DNA of 6,940 nucleotides from Phenylobacterium sp. Its GTDB lineage: Bacteria > Pseudomonadota > Alphaproteobacteria > Caulobacterales > Caulobacteraceae. The stretch lies in the NCBI GenBank assembly GCA_028698405.1, contig JAQVDF010000105.1, positions 1-6,940 of the forward strand. The letters are read 5' to 3'. Shown in pieces: positions 1 to 5,978 of this stretch. The notes below the pieces were generated by a model. That model did not search any database and was not told where the DNA came from. It saw only the letters and a list, made by a program, of their open reading frames with translations. Numbering within the stretch: position 1 is the stretch's first letter; every line of letters begins with the position of its first letter. The translations under genes were made by a program, and so were the position numbers.

Positions 1-106
1 CCTCCGCGCGGGAGAGGGCGGTGACCGCAACCTCGCCGCCGGCCCGCGCCAGCACCTCGCGCGAGAGCTGGCCGGTGGCCCCGAACTGCAGGATCCTCAG
101 GCTCAT
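1..106 (-). CDS. rfbD: dTDP-4-dehydrorhamnose reductase, N-terminal fragment (runs off left edge)
   Basis: This is the first 35 codons of a protein that continues beyond the left edge. The product would reduce dTDP-4-dehydro-L-rhamnose to dTDP-L-rhamnose in the cytoplasm, the last step of rhamnose donor synthesis. The visible N-terminus reads MSLRILQFGATGQLSREVL, which is a first Rossmann strand followed by a glycine-rich nucleotide-binding loop (residues 9-15, GATGQLS). RmlD/RfbD proteins of the short-chain dehydrogenase superfamily start this way. The third glycine of the usual GxxGxxG is a serine here, and loop variation of this kind occurs in RfbD. The ATG (106-104) overlaps the rfbB stop as ATGA, so translation is probably coupled to rfbB, and no clear separate ribosome binding site is seen. 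The assignment rests on a short piece plus the rfbB context. Another SDR-fold sugar reductase is possible but less likely. Confidence 0.8.
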   Translation of the reverse strand, partial: MSLRILQFGATGQLSREVLARAGGEVAVTALSRAE

Positions 107-1152
107 CCCCGGAGCAGGCCCAGTCGTTCGGAGGTGAACCCGCGCTCGCGGATCGCCTGCACCCAGTCCCAGTTGTCGACGTACCAGCGGACCGTCGCCT
201 CCAGCCCCTCCTCGAGGCTGTGGCGTGGCGACCAGCCGAGCTCGTTGGTGATCTTGCTGGCGTCGATGGCGTAGCGGTAGTCGTGACCCGGCCGGTCGGC
301 GACGAAGGCGATCTTCTCGGCGTGCGGCCGGTTGCCGGGCGCGTGCTTGTCGAGGAAGGCGCAGAGCAGCTTCACCAGCTCGATGTTGCGCACGCAGGCG
401 TTGCCGCCGATGGCGTAGGTCTCGCCGAGCCGTCCCTTGGACAGCACCGTCAGCAGGGCTTCGGCGTGGTCTTCCACGTGCAGCCAGTCGCGGGACTGCA
501 GCCCCTGGCCGTAGACCGGGATCTCCCGCCCCTCGACCGCCCGCGAGATCACCGTCGGGATCAACTTTTCAGGGAATTGGCAGGGGCCGTAGTTGTTGGA
601 GCAGTTGGTCAGCACCACCGGCATCTTGTAGGTGCGGCCCCAGGCCCGGACCAGGTGGTCCGCCCCGGCCTTGCTGGCCGAGTAGGGCGAGTTGGGGTCG
701 TACGGCGTCTCCTCGGTGAAGGCGCCCTCGTCGCCTAGTTCGCCGAACACCTCGTCGGTGGAGACGTGGTGGAAGCGGAACCGGGTCTTGGCCTCGTCCG
801 ACAGGCCGTTCCAGTAGGCGCGGGCGGCTTCCAGCAGCTGGGCGGTGCCCAGGACGTTGGCGCGCACGAAGTCGAGCGGGCTCTCGATGGCCCGGTCGTT
901 GTGGGTCTCGGCGGCCAGGTGCATCACCGCGTCCGGCTCGTGCCGGGCGAAGACGGCGCGGAGCGCGGCGGCGTCGGTCACGTCGACCTGTTCGAAGGCG
1001 TAGGCGCCGGAGTCGGCGACCGAGGCGACGTTGGCCAGGTTGCCGGAGTAGGTCAGGGCGTCGAGGTTGACCACCTGATGGCCGCATTCCACGGCCTTTC
1101 GCACCACCGCCGATCCGATGAATCCGGCGCCGCCCGTGATGAGGATTTTCAT
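103..1152 (-). CDS. rfbB: dTDP-glucose 4,6-dehydratase
   Basis: This enzyme converts dTDP-D-glucose to dTDP-4-dehydro-6-deoxy-D-glucose, the second step of dTDP-L-rhamnose synthesis for surface polysaccharide. It is a cytoplasmic NAD-dependent extended SDR of 349 residues, a normal family length. The sequence shows the NAD loop GGAGFIGS (7-14) and the catalytic T-D-E triad in STDEVFG (residues 132-134). The SDR pair is Tyr157 and Lys161 in SPYSASK. Substrate-site blocks are NNYGP (186-190), RDWLHVEDH (221-229) and RPGHDYRYAID (287-297), all typical of RmlB/RffG. Residues 80-89 read AAETHNDRAI, where many RmlB proteins have ESHVDRSI. The ATG start puts the Rossmann strand at residues 1-6 as expected, although the ribosome binding site is weak (GAAGG well upstream). 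The gene is first in a minus-strand operon and overlaps rfbD by 4 bases. Candidate promoter at 1210-1238. Confidence 0.95.
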   Translation of the reverse strand: MKILITGGAGFIGSAVVRKAVECGHQVVNLDALTYSGNLANVASVADSGAYAFEQVDVTDAAALRAVFARHEPDAVMHLAAETHNDRAIESPLDFVRANVLGTAQLLEAARAYWNGLSDEAKTRFRFHHVSTDEVFGELGDEGAFTEETPYDPNSPYSASKAGADHLVRAWGRTYKMPVVLTNCSNNYGPCQFPEKLIPTVISRAVEGREIPVYGQGLQSRDWLHVEDHAEALLTVLSKGRLGETYAIGGNACVRNIELVKLLCAFLDKHAPGNRPHAEKIAFVADRPGHDYRYAIDASKITNELGWSPRHSLEEGLEATVRWYVDNWDWVQAIRERGFTSERLGLLRG

Positions 1153-1209
1153 GAAGTCGTCTGGGGCCTTCGTCTGTGCATGGCCCGTGGCGTCCGGGCG
1201 CGGTGCGTG

Positions 1210-1238
1210 GGTCTAACAGGAGATGCGCGGCGGCTCAA
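1210..1238 (-). promoter_or_regulatory. Candidate sigma-70-type promoter for rfbB-rfbD
   Basis: On the minus strand, TTGAGC (-35) and TAGACC (-10) are separated by 17 bases. The arrangement also fits the Caulobacter housekeeping pattern (TTGACGS, 10-14 bases, GCTANAWC), read as TTGAGCC-N14-GTTAGACC. Transcription would start near 1203, giving a leader of about 50 bases before the rfbB ATG. It stands back to back with a similar promoter for the exporter gene. Predicted from sequence only. Confidence 0.45.
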
Positions 1239-1253
1239 ATCGGCCACGCGCGC

Positions 1254-1282
1254 TTGAGGCCCGGCCGCGCCGGCCCTAGACT
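1254..1282 (+). promoter_or_regulatory. Candidate sigma-70-type promoter for the MATE exporter
   Basis: On the plus strand, TTGAGG (-35, 1254-1259) and TAGACT (-10, 1277-1282) are separated by 17 bases. In Caulobacter form it reads TTGAGGC-N14-CCTAGACT. Transcription would start near 1289, giving a leader of about 90 bases before the GTG at 1379. Its -35 box lies only 15 bases from the -35 box of the rfbB promoter, so the two could interfere or share a regulator. Confidence 0.45.
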
Positions 1283-1378
1283 CGCCCATCGTCCGTTCGC
1301 CAGACGCGTGCGCCGTAACCGGCGCCCGGCCGCCTTTAGAAGCCGGCGCAGGCTGCGGATCGCCGTAGGGATGGGGAC

Positions 1379-2935
1379 GTGACCGGCAAGAGTGAATCGC
1401 TGCAGCGGCCCGGACCGGCGCGGCCCGCTTTCCGCCCGGGCGGCGGGGCCAAGGATCTGACGCAAGGTCCGATCGGCAAGACACTGATCCTGTTCTCCCT
1501 GCCGGTGATGGGGTCGAACGTTCTGCAGTCGCTGAACGGGACGGCCAACGCCATCTGGGTCAGCCAGGTCCTTGGCGAGTCGGCGCTGACCGCGACGGCC
1601 AACGCCAACACCATCCTGTTCCTCATGCTGGGGGCCGTTTTCGGCATCAGCATGGCGGCCAACCTGATGATCGGCCAGGCCGTGGGGGGGCGCGACGAGG
1701 CGATGGTCAAGCGGGTCATCGGCACCAGCGCCGGCTTCTTCCTGGTGCTGTCGCTGTCGGTGGGTGTCGGCGGCTGGCTGCTGACCCCGGCCGTCCTGAC
1801 GGCCATGGGCACCCCGGCGGACGCCCGGGCCGAGGCGATCACCTACCTGCGGGTGATCTTCCTGGCCATGCCGTTCATGTACTTCTTCTCCTTCCTGATG
1901 ATGGCCCAGCGGGGGGCCGGCGACGCGCGCAGCCCGTTCTGGTTCTCGCTGGCCGCGGTCGGGCTGGACGTGATCCTCAACCCGATCCTGATCACCGGCT
2001 TCGGCCCGGCGCCTCGGATGGGCATCGCCGGCTCGGCGGCCGCCACGCTGATCAGCCAGACGGTGGTGCTGGGCGCGATCTTCGTCTTCCTTTACCGCAC
2101 CCGCAGCGTGCTGGTGCTCTGGCCGCATGAGTTCAAGCTGCTGAAGCCGGAGCTGGCGATCATCCGCACCCTGGTGGTCAAGGGCCTGCCGATGGCGGCC
2201 CAGATGCTGGTCGTCTCCGGCGCGGCGGTGGTGATGTTCAGCTTCGTCAACCGCTACGGCTCGGACACCGCGGCCGGCTACGCCGCGGCGGTGCAGCTGT
2301 GGACCTACGTGCAGATGCCGGCCATGGCGATGGGCGCGGCGGTCTCCTCGATGGCGGCCCAGAACGTCGGCGCCGGGCGGATGGACAGGGTCAACCGCAT
2401 CGCGGGCATGGGCTCGCTCTACGCCGCCCTGCTGAGCGCCGGGCCGATCGCCGTCATCTACCTGATCGAGCCCCTGGTGCTGCGAGCGTTCCTGCCGGGC
2501 GGCAGCCCCTCTATCCCGATCGCCATCCACATCAATGCCATCGTGCTGTGGGGCTTCATCCCGTTCGGCGTGGCCTTCGCCCTGTCGGGCGTGGTGCGGG
2601 CGACCGGGGCGGTGATGGCGCCGTTGCTCGCCATGGTGGTCTCGCTGTGGGTCGTGCGCGTGCCCTTCGCCCGGTTCCTGGAGCCGGTCCTGGGGGCGGA
2701 CGCGGTGTGGTGGAGCTTCCCGATGGGCTCCATCACCCTCTTCCTGCTGGCGGGCGGCTACTTCCTCCTCGGCGGCTGGCGCAAGGCCAGGCTGATGGCC
2801 GGCATCCCGAGCGGCGGCCCGCCGGACACCGGCCTGGCCGGGCCTCCGCCCGAGGAGAGCGAGGCGCTCGACGCCGTCAGCCGTTCGTCGCCTCCAGCGC
2901 CGCATAAACGAGAGTCCGAAGCTCCCGCCGGATAG
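1379..2935 (+). CDS. MATE family efflux transporter
   Basis: This is an inner-membrane secondary exporter of 518 residues, probably about 12 transmembrane helices, expected to expel drugs or metabolites in exchange for protons or sodium. The real substrate cannot be told. The transporter core starts near residue 26 with DLTQGPIGKTLILFSLPVM, typical of MatE/NorM-DinF-like proteins. The first half ends with DVILNPILITGFGP (197-210) and GIAGSAAATLISQ (215-227). The second half carries MAAQNVGAGRMDRV (325-338), the repeated-half signature. Residues 476-518 are a hydrophilic tail rich in Pro, Glu and Ser with no recognised domain. The GTG start follows TAGGGA (1366-1371) with 7 bases of spacing. 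The next in-frame ATG would delete the first helix. The last 19 codons and the stop overlap the convergent serine hydrolase gene. Candidate promoter at 1254-1282. The family call is firm, but no subfamily or symbol can be given. Confidence 0.92.
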   Translation: MTGKSESLQRPGPARPAFRPGGGAKDLTQGPIGKTLILFSLPVMGSNVLQSLNGTANAIWVSQVLGESALTATANANTILFLMLGAVFGISMAANLMIGQAVGGRDEAMVKRVIGTSAGFFLVLSLSVGVGGWLLTPAVLTAMGTPADARAEAITYLRVIFLAMPFMYFFSFLMMAQRGAGDARSPFWFSLAAVGLDVILNPILITGFGPAPRMGIAGSAAATLISQTVVLGAIFVFLYRTRSVLVLWPHEFKLLKPELAIIRTLVVKGLPMAAQMLVVSGAAVVMFSFVNRYGSDTAAGYAAAVQLWTYVQMPAMAMGAAVSSMAAQNVGAGRMDRVNRIAGMGSLYAALLSAGPIAVIYLIEPLVLRAFLPGGSPSIPIAIHINAIVLWGFIPFGVAFALSGVVRATGAVMAPLLAMVVSLWVVRVPFARFLEPVLGADAVWWSFPMGSITLFLLAGGYFLLGGWRKARLMAGIPSGGPPDTGLAGPPPEESEALDAVSRSSPPAPHKRESEAPAG

Positions 2936-4112
2936 GATAGACGCTGGAGGGCATGGCCTGGGTCATGAACACCACCGTCAGCTCTTCCACCGGGTCGACC
3001 CAGAAGGCCGTGCTGGCCGCCCCGCCCCAGTAGAACTCGCCCTTCGAGCAGGGGACCAGCGTCTTGGGCGGGTCGATCACCACCGCGAAGCCCAGCCCGA
3101 ACCCGACGCCGGCGTTGGTGCTCTCCGAGAACAGCGAGCGGGACATCTGGGTCAGGTCCGCATCGCCCGGCAGGTGGTTGGCCGTCATCAGCTGCAGCGT
3201 CTTTGGGGCCAGTAGTCGCCGGCCGCCGAGCTCGCCGCGGTTCAGCAGCATTTGCGTGAACTTCAGATAGTCCGCCGCGGTCGAGACCAGGCCGCCGCCG
3301 CCGGAATAGAAGGTAGGCGGGGCGAGGTAGGCGCTGGCCTGCGGGTCGTCCTGCAGCTTGAGCCCGCCCTTCGGCGTGATGTTGTAGCAGGCAGCGAAAC
3401 GGCCCTCCTGGCCGGCCGGAACGGTGAACCCGGTCTCGGTCATGCCGAGCGGCTCGAAGATCCGCTGCGTCAGAAAATCCTGGAACGGCTGGCCGGAGAT
3501 CTTCTGGACCAGGTAGCCGAGCACGTCCGTGGAAACCGAATAGTTCCAGGCTTCGCCCGGCGAGAACTCCAGCGGCAGCTTGGCCAGCTCGGCGATGAAG
3601 CCGTCGAGGTCGAGGCCGCTGTCGGTCCCGCCCACGCCGGTCTTGCGGTAGGCGTGGTCGACCATCGTCCGGTTCTGGAAGCCGTAGGTCAGGCCCGAGG
3701 TATGGCGCAGCAGGTCGACCACCTGCATCGCCCGGGCGGGCCTGGTGGTGGCGAAGGCGCCCAGGCTGCCGGCCGCATAGACGCCCAGGTCCTTCCAGGC
3801 GGGAATGTAGCGCTCGACCGGATCGTCCAGCGCCACCTTGCCCTCCTCGACCAGCATCATGAAGGCGACCGAGGTGATCGGCTTGGTCATCGAATAGATG
3901 CGGTAGAGGGTGTCCGCCTCGGCCGGCAGGCCGCGCTCGAGGTCGCGCTTGCCCAGCACCGTCTCGTGCACCACCTCGCCCCGCCGGGCGATGACCAGCT
4001 GGGCGCAGGGCAGGCGGCCCGTCGCCACGTACTTCTCGTCGATGAACCGGTCGATCCGCCTCAGCCGATCAGCCGAGAATCCTTGCTTCGCCTGCTGCGC
4101 CGACTTGCCCAT
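2877..4112 (-). CDS. Beta-lactamase-fold serine hydrolase (family VIII esterase type)
   Basis: This is a 411-residue hydrolase of the class C beta-lactamase/penicillin-binding-protein fold, likely an esterase or similar acyl-ester hydrolase. The nucleophile motif is SMTK (Ser74, Lys77) after LYRIY. The second motif is Tyr191 in NYSVSTDVLGY, so Y-S-V replaces the Y-x-N of true AmpC enzymes. In place of KTG there is WGGAAST (362-368). HTSGL (137-141) and EPLGMTETGF are also typical. Y-S-V plus W-G-G is the pattern of EstB-like family VIII esterases, not of resistance beta-lactamases. No signal peptide is seen, so it is probably cytoplasmic. Start choice: GGGAGGT lies just before the ATG at 4112. 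An in-frame ATG 12 bases upstream (4124) would begin inside that ribosome binding site and itself has only a weak site, giving 415 residues. The 3' end overlaps the exporter gene by 59 bases. No clear promoter is visible. The natural substrate is unknown. Confidence 0.9.
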   Translation of the reverse strand: MGKSAQQAKQGFSADRLRRIDRFIDEKYVATGRLPCAQLVIARRGEVVHETVLGKRDLERGLPAEADTLYRIYSMTKPITSVAFMMLVEEGKVALDDPVERYIPAWKDLGVYAAGSLGAFATTRPARAMQVVDLLRHTSGLTYGFQNRTMVDHAYRKTGVGGTDSGLDLDGFIAELAKLPLEFSPGEAWNYSVSTDVLGYLVQKISGQPFQDFLTQRIFEPLGMTETGFTVPAGQEGRFAACYNITPKGGLKLQDDPQASAYLAPPTFYSGGGGLVSTAADYLKFTQMLLNRGELGGRRLLAPKTLQLMTANHLPGDADLTQMSRSLFSESTNAGVGFGLGFAVVIDPPKTLVPCSKGEFYWGGAASTAFWVDPVEELTVVFMTQAMPSSVYPIRRELRTLVYAALEATNG

Positions 4113-4124
4113 GCGACCTCCCAT

Positions 4125-4284
4125 TGTTCTTGGAGGCCCACCTTAGACGCCATCGCCCGCGGGCCGCCAGACGCCGCCGGGCGGTTTACAAGCCACCGCC
4201 GCAACACAAGATTTCGCCCCCGAAGAACCGGCGCGACCCGCCCGAAGAAGAACGGCGCGCGATCGGAATGGGAGAGCCTGCGCC
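4125..4284. other. Intergenic stretch with no supported gene
   Basis: Open frames here on both strands are arginine- and proline-rich with no domain character, as expected of noncoding or shadow frames in GC-rich DNA. It should hold the promoter of the serine hydrolase on the minus strand. I see only weak -10-like words there (TCTAAG at 4147-4142, TGTAAA at 4190-4185) without a convincing -35 at proper spacing. No hairpin with a T tract was found. Confidence 0.5.
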
Positions 4285-4424
4285 GTGGTCGACGCCCCGA
4301 TCGAGGAGAGCCGCCTGGAGGCCGAGGCCCCGCCGCGGCCGGCCGGCCCTCGCTGTGGACCAGGTTCGCCTACGGGTTCGGCTCGGGGCGCGTGAGGGGC
4401 CCGGGAATCCTGGACGTTGCGTAA
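4285..4424 (+). pseudogene. Possible decayed 5' remnant of an MFS (GPH sugar-cation symporter-like) transporter gene
   Basis: A GTG at 4285 opens a frame reading VVDAPIEESRLEAEAPPRPA, a polar acidic leader. A different frame from 4347 then reads PSLWTRFAYGFGSGRVRG and stops at TAA 4422-4424. The string LWTRFAYGFGS strongly resembles the first-helix start of glycoside-pentoside-hexuronide (GPH) type MFS carriers, which often begin like LSLRTKLAYGFGSVAYG. Joining the two frames needs one missing base near the GGCCGGCCC run (4341-4349). After about 20 residues the similarity ends, so at most the first 45 codons remain. The resemblance is from memory of the family and the piece is short, so chance similarity in GC-rich DNA is a real alternative. 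If real, a transporter once stood in front of the acyl-CoA genes. Confidence 0.3.
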
Positions 4425-4445
4425 CCCGAACAGGCGTTTGATAAT
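4417..4445 (+). promoter_or_regulatory. Candidate sigma-70 promoter for the acyl-CoA dehydrogenase
   Basis: TTGCGT (-35, 4417-4422) and GATAAT (-10, 4440-4445) are separated by exactly 17 bases. The -10 box stands out because AT-rich words are rare in this region. Transcription would start near 4452, giving a leader of about 74 bases. The -35 lies inside GTTGCGTAAC (4416-4425), a near-palindrome that could be an operator. This is the best promoter candidate in the window. Confidence 0.6.
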
Positions 4446-4461
4446 GCCCCCAAGGGCGGAG

Positions 4462-4491
4462 CGTACCCGTTTCCGTACCAAAGTTTCGAAA
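4462..4491 (+). promoter_or_regulatory. Possible operator elements in the dehydrogenase leader
   Basis: Just downstream of the predicted transcription start there are two copies of CGTACC (4462-4467 and 4474-4479) spaced 12 bases apart, then a perfect 8-base palindrome TTTCGAAA (4484-4491). Genes for acyl-CoA metabolism are often controlled by TetR- or GntR-type repressors bound near the promoter. No regulator gene is in the window, and these words do not match an operator I can name. Confidence 0.25.
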
Positions 4492-4525
4492 ATGGGGCCG
4501 CCGGGGCGGTCATTGGAGGACGCGA

Positions 4526-5857
4526 ATGGCTTGGGATTTTGAGACCGATCCAGAGTTCCAGAAGAAGCTCGACTGGGTCGAGGACTTCATGCGCGAGGAA
4601 GTCGAGCCGCTCTCCCATCTCGGCATGGCCGCCCACGGCCCGCTCGGCCGCGAGAAGTTCATCAAGCCGCTGCAGGAGAAGGTGAAGGCGCAGGGGCTGT
4701 GGGCCTGCCACCTCGGCCCCGAGCTCGGCGGCCAGGGCTACGGTCAGCTCAAGCTCGCCCTGCTGAACGAGAAGCTCGGCCGCAACAGCCTGGCCCCCTC
4801 CGTGTTCGGCTGCCAGGCGCCGGACACCGGCAACGCCGAGATCATCGCCCACTACGGGACCGAAGAGCAGAAGGAGAAGTGGCTGAAGCCGCTGCTGAAC
4901 GGCGACATCCGTTCCGCCTTCTCGATGTCCGAGCCGACGGGCGGTTCCGATCCGCTGACCTTCAAGACGCGCGCCGTGCTGGAGGGCAACGAGTGGGTGA
5001 TCAACGGCGAGAAGTGGTTCTCCACCAACGCCCGCTACTCCAAGCTTCTGGTCGTCTATGCGGTCACCGATCCGGACGCCAAGGATCCCTACCGGCGCAC
5101 CTCGATCTTCCTGGTGCCGACCGACACCCCCGGGGTGGAGATCGTCCGCAACGTGGCCGTCGGCGGCGGCGGCGAGATCGGCGGGGGCACCGAGGGCTAT
5201 GTCCGGTACAACAACGTGCGGGTGCCCTACGACGCGCTGCTCGGCGACCGGGGCGGCGCCTTCGTCATCGCCCAGGTGCGCCTAGGCGGCGGCCGCATTC
5301 ACCACGCCATGCGCACCATCGGCTCCTGCCGCCACGCGCTGGATCTGATGTGCAAGCGCGCCGTCTCCCGGACCACCCGCGACGGCAAGCTCGCCGACCT
5401 GCAGATGGTGCAGGCCGACATCGCCGACAGCTGGATCGAGCTGGAATCCTTCCGCCTGCTGGTGCTGCGCACCGCCTGGCTGATCGACAAGCACAAGGAC
5501 TACAACAAGGTCCGCAAGGACATCGCCGCCGTGAAGGTCGCGATGCCGAAGGTCTACCACAACATCGCCACCCGGGCGGCCCACCTGCACGGCGCGCTCG
5601 GCGTCTCCAACGAGATGCCGTTCATGCACATGGTGACCAGCTCGCTGGTGATGGGCATCGCCGACGGCCCCACCGAGGTCCACAAGGTGACGGTCGCCAA
5701 GCAGATCCTGAAGGACTATCGGCCCGACAACGACCTGTTCCCGAGCTACCACATCCCCAAGCTGCGGGAGGAGGCGCGCGAGCGCTTCAAGGACAAGCTC
5801 GAGGAGCTGAAGGCCGCCTACGAGGCCGAACGCGGCAAGGCCAAGGAAAAGGCCTGA
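4526..5857 (+). CDS. Acyl-CoA dehydrogenase (ACAD10/11-like)
   Basis: This is a cytoplasmic FAD flavoenzyme of 443 residues that oxidises an acyl-CoA to the trans-2-enoyl-CoA and passes electrons to electron-transferring flavoprotein. The N-terminal helical domain spans about residues 1-125. The central beta domain carries the FAD and substrate signature AFSMSEPTGGSDP (131-143) and WFSTNA (164-169). The C-terminal helical domain has GGGRIHHAMR (254-263), HLHGALGVSNEMP (353-365) and ADGPTEVHK (379-387). The last motif has Asp380 where most family members have the catalytic Glu of an E-G-S/T loop. The D-G-P-x-E-V-H form is typical of the ACAD10/11-like branch. Residues 400-443 form a charged, Lys/Glu-rich helical tail. 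The ATG has a strong ribosome binding site, GGAGG (4515-4519), 6 bases upstream. It is followed by a terminator and then an acyl-CoA ligase gene, suggesting a shared catabolic role. Chain length or ring specificity cannot be inferred. Confidence 0.93.
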   Translation: MAWDFETDPEFQKKLDWVEDFMREEVEPLSHLGMAAHGPLGREKFIKPLQEKVKAQGLWACHLGPELGGQGYGQLKLALLNEKLGRNSLAPSVFGCQAPDTGNAEIIAHYGTEEQKEKWLKPLLNGDIRSAFSMSEPTGGSDPLTFKTRAVLEGNEWVINGEKWFSTNARYSKLLVVYAVTDPDAKDPYRRTSIFLVPTDTPGVEIVRNVAVGGGGEIGGGTEGYVRYNNVRVPYDALLGDRGGAFVIAQVRLGGGRIHHAMRTIGSCRHALDLMCKRAVSRTTRDGKLADLQMVQADIADSWIELESFRLLVLRTAWLIDKHKDYNKVRKDIAAVKVAMPKVYHNIATRAAHLHGALGVSNEMPFMHMVTSSLVMGIADGPTEVHKVTVAKQILKDYRPDNDLFPSYHIPKLREEARERFKDKLEELKAAYEAERGKAKEKA

Positions 5858-5886
5858 GCCCTTCGGCGCCCGTTCGTGGGAGAGGC

Positions 5887-5905
5887 GGCCGCGCGCTCTG
5901 CGGCC
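5887..5905 (+). other. Short GC-rich hairpin preceding the terminator
   Basis: GGCCGC (5887-5892) and GCGGCC (5900-5905) form a perfect 6-base-pair stem with a 7-base loop, ending 4 bases before the terminator stem. It lacks its own T tract. It may protect the dehydrogenase mRNA 3' end or simply reflect base composition. Confidence 0.4.
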
Positions 5906-5909
5906 AATG

Positions 5910-5943
5910 GGGAGCGGTCTGGCGACCGCTCCCTTTTTCTTTT
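5910..5943 (+). terminator. Intrinsic (rho-independent) terminator after the acyl-CoA dehydrogenase
   Basis: GGGAGCGGTC (5910-5919) and GACCGCTCCC (5924-5933) form a perfect 10-base-pair stem with the loop TGGC. A run of T (TTTTTCTTTT, 5934-5943) follows at once. This is a textbook terminator on the plus strand, 52 bases after the dehydrogenase stop. The ligase ATG is only 35 bases past the T tract. The ligase therefore depends on read-through, on a promoter upstream of the hairpin, or on one hidden in it. Part of the 5' arm is repeated downstream (AGCGGTC, 5945-5951). Confidence 0.88.
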
Positions 5944-5978
5944 AAGCGGTCAGCCGTTGCATGGGAGGAAAAGCGACG

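Noticed and set aside
1176..1382. Small plus-strand open frame whose end (ATGGGGACGTGA) overlaps the exporter's GTG start
   Set aside because: Arg-rich with no family character, and it starts upstream of the predicted promoter. The three-codon ATG-GGG-ACG-TGA at its end could in principle couple translation, but nothing supports this.
2830..2876. GC-rich inverted repeats near the 3' end of the exporter as a terminator for the hydrolase
   Set aside because: Several GGCC/CCGG pairings are possible, but none is followed by a T tract on the relevant strand. They are expected by chance at this base composition.
1235..2905. Long minus-strand open frame (556 codons) opposite the MATE exporter
   Set aside because: Its translation is dominated by Arg, His, Gln and Asp with no hydrophobic core or domain. 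It is the antisense of a clear membrane protein in GC-rich DNA, where stop codons are rare.
3252..4424. Plus-strand open frame of 390 codons opposite the serine hydrolase
   Set aside because: It is a low-complexity shadow of the hydrolase. Only its last residues, from 4347 on, resemble anything, and those are treated separately as the possible MFS remnant.
4143..4481. Minus-strand open frame of 112 codons upstream of the serine hydrolase
   Set aside because: Arg/Gly/Ala-rich without domain character or a good ribosome binding site. It spans the dehydrogenase promoter on the other strand.
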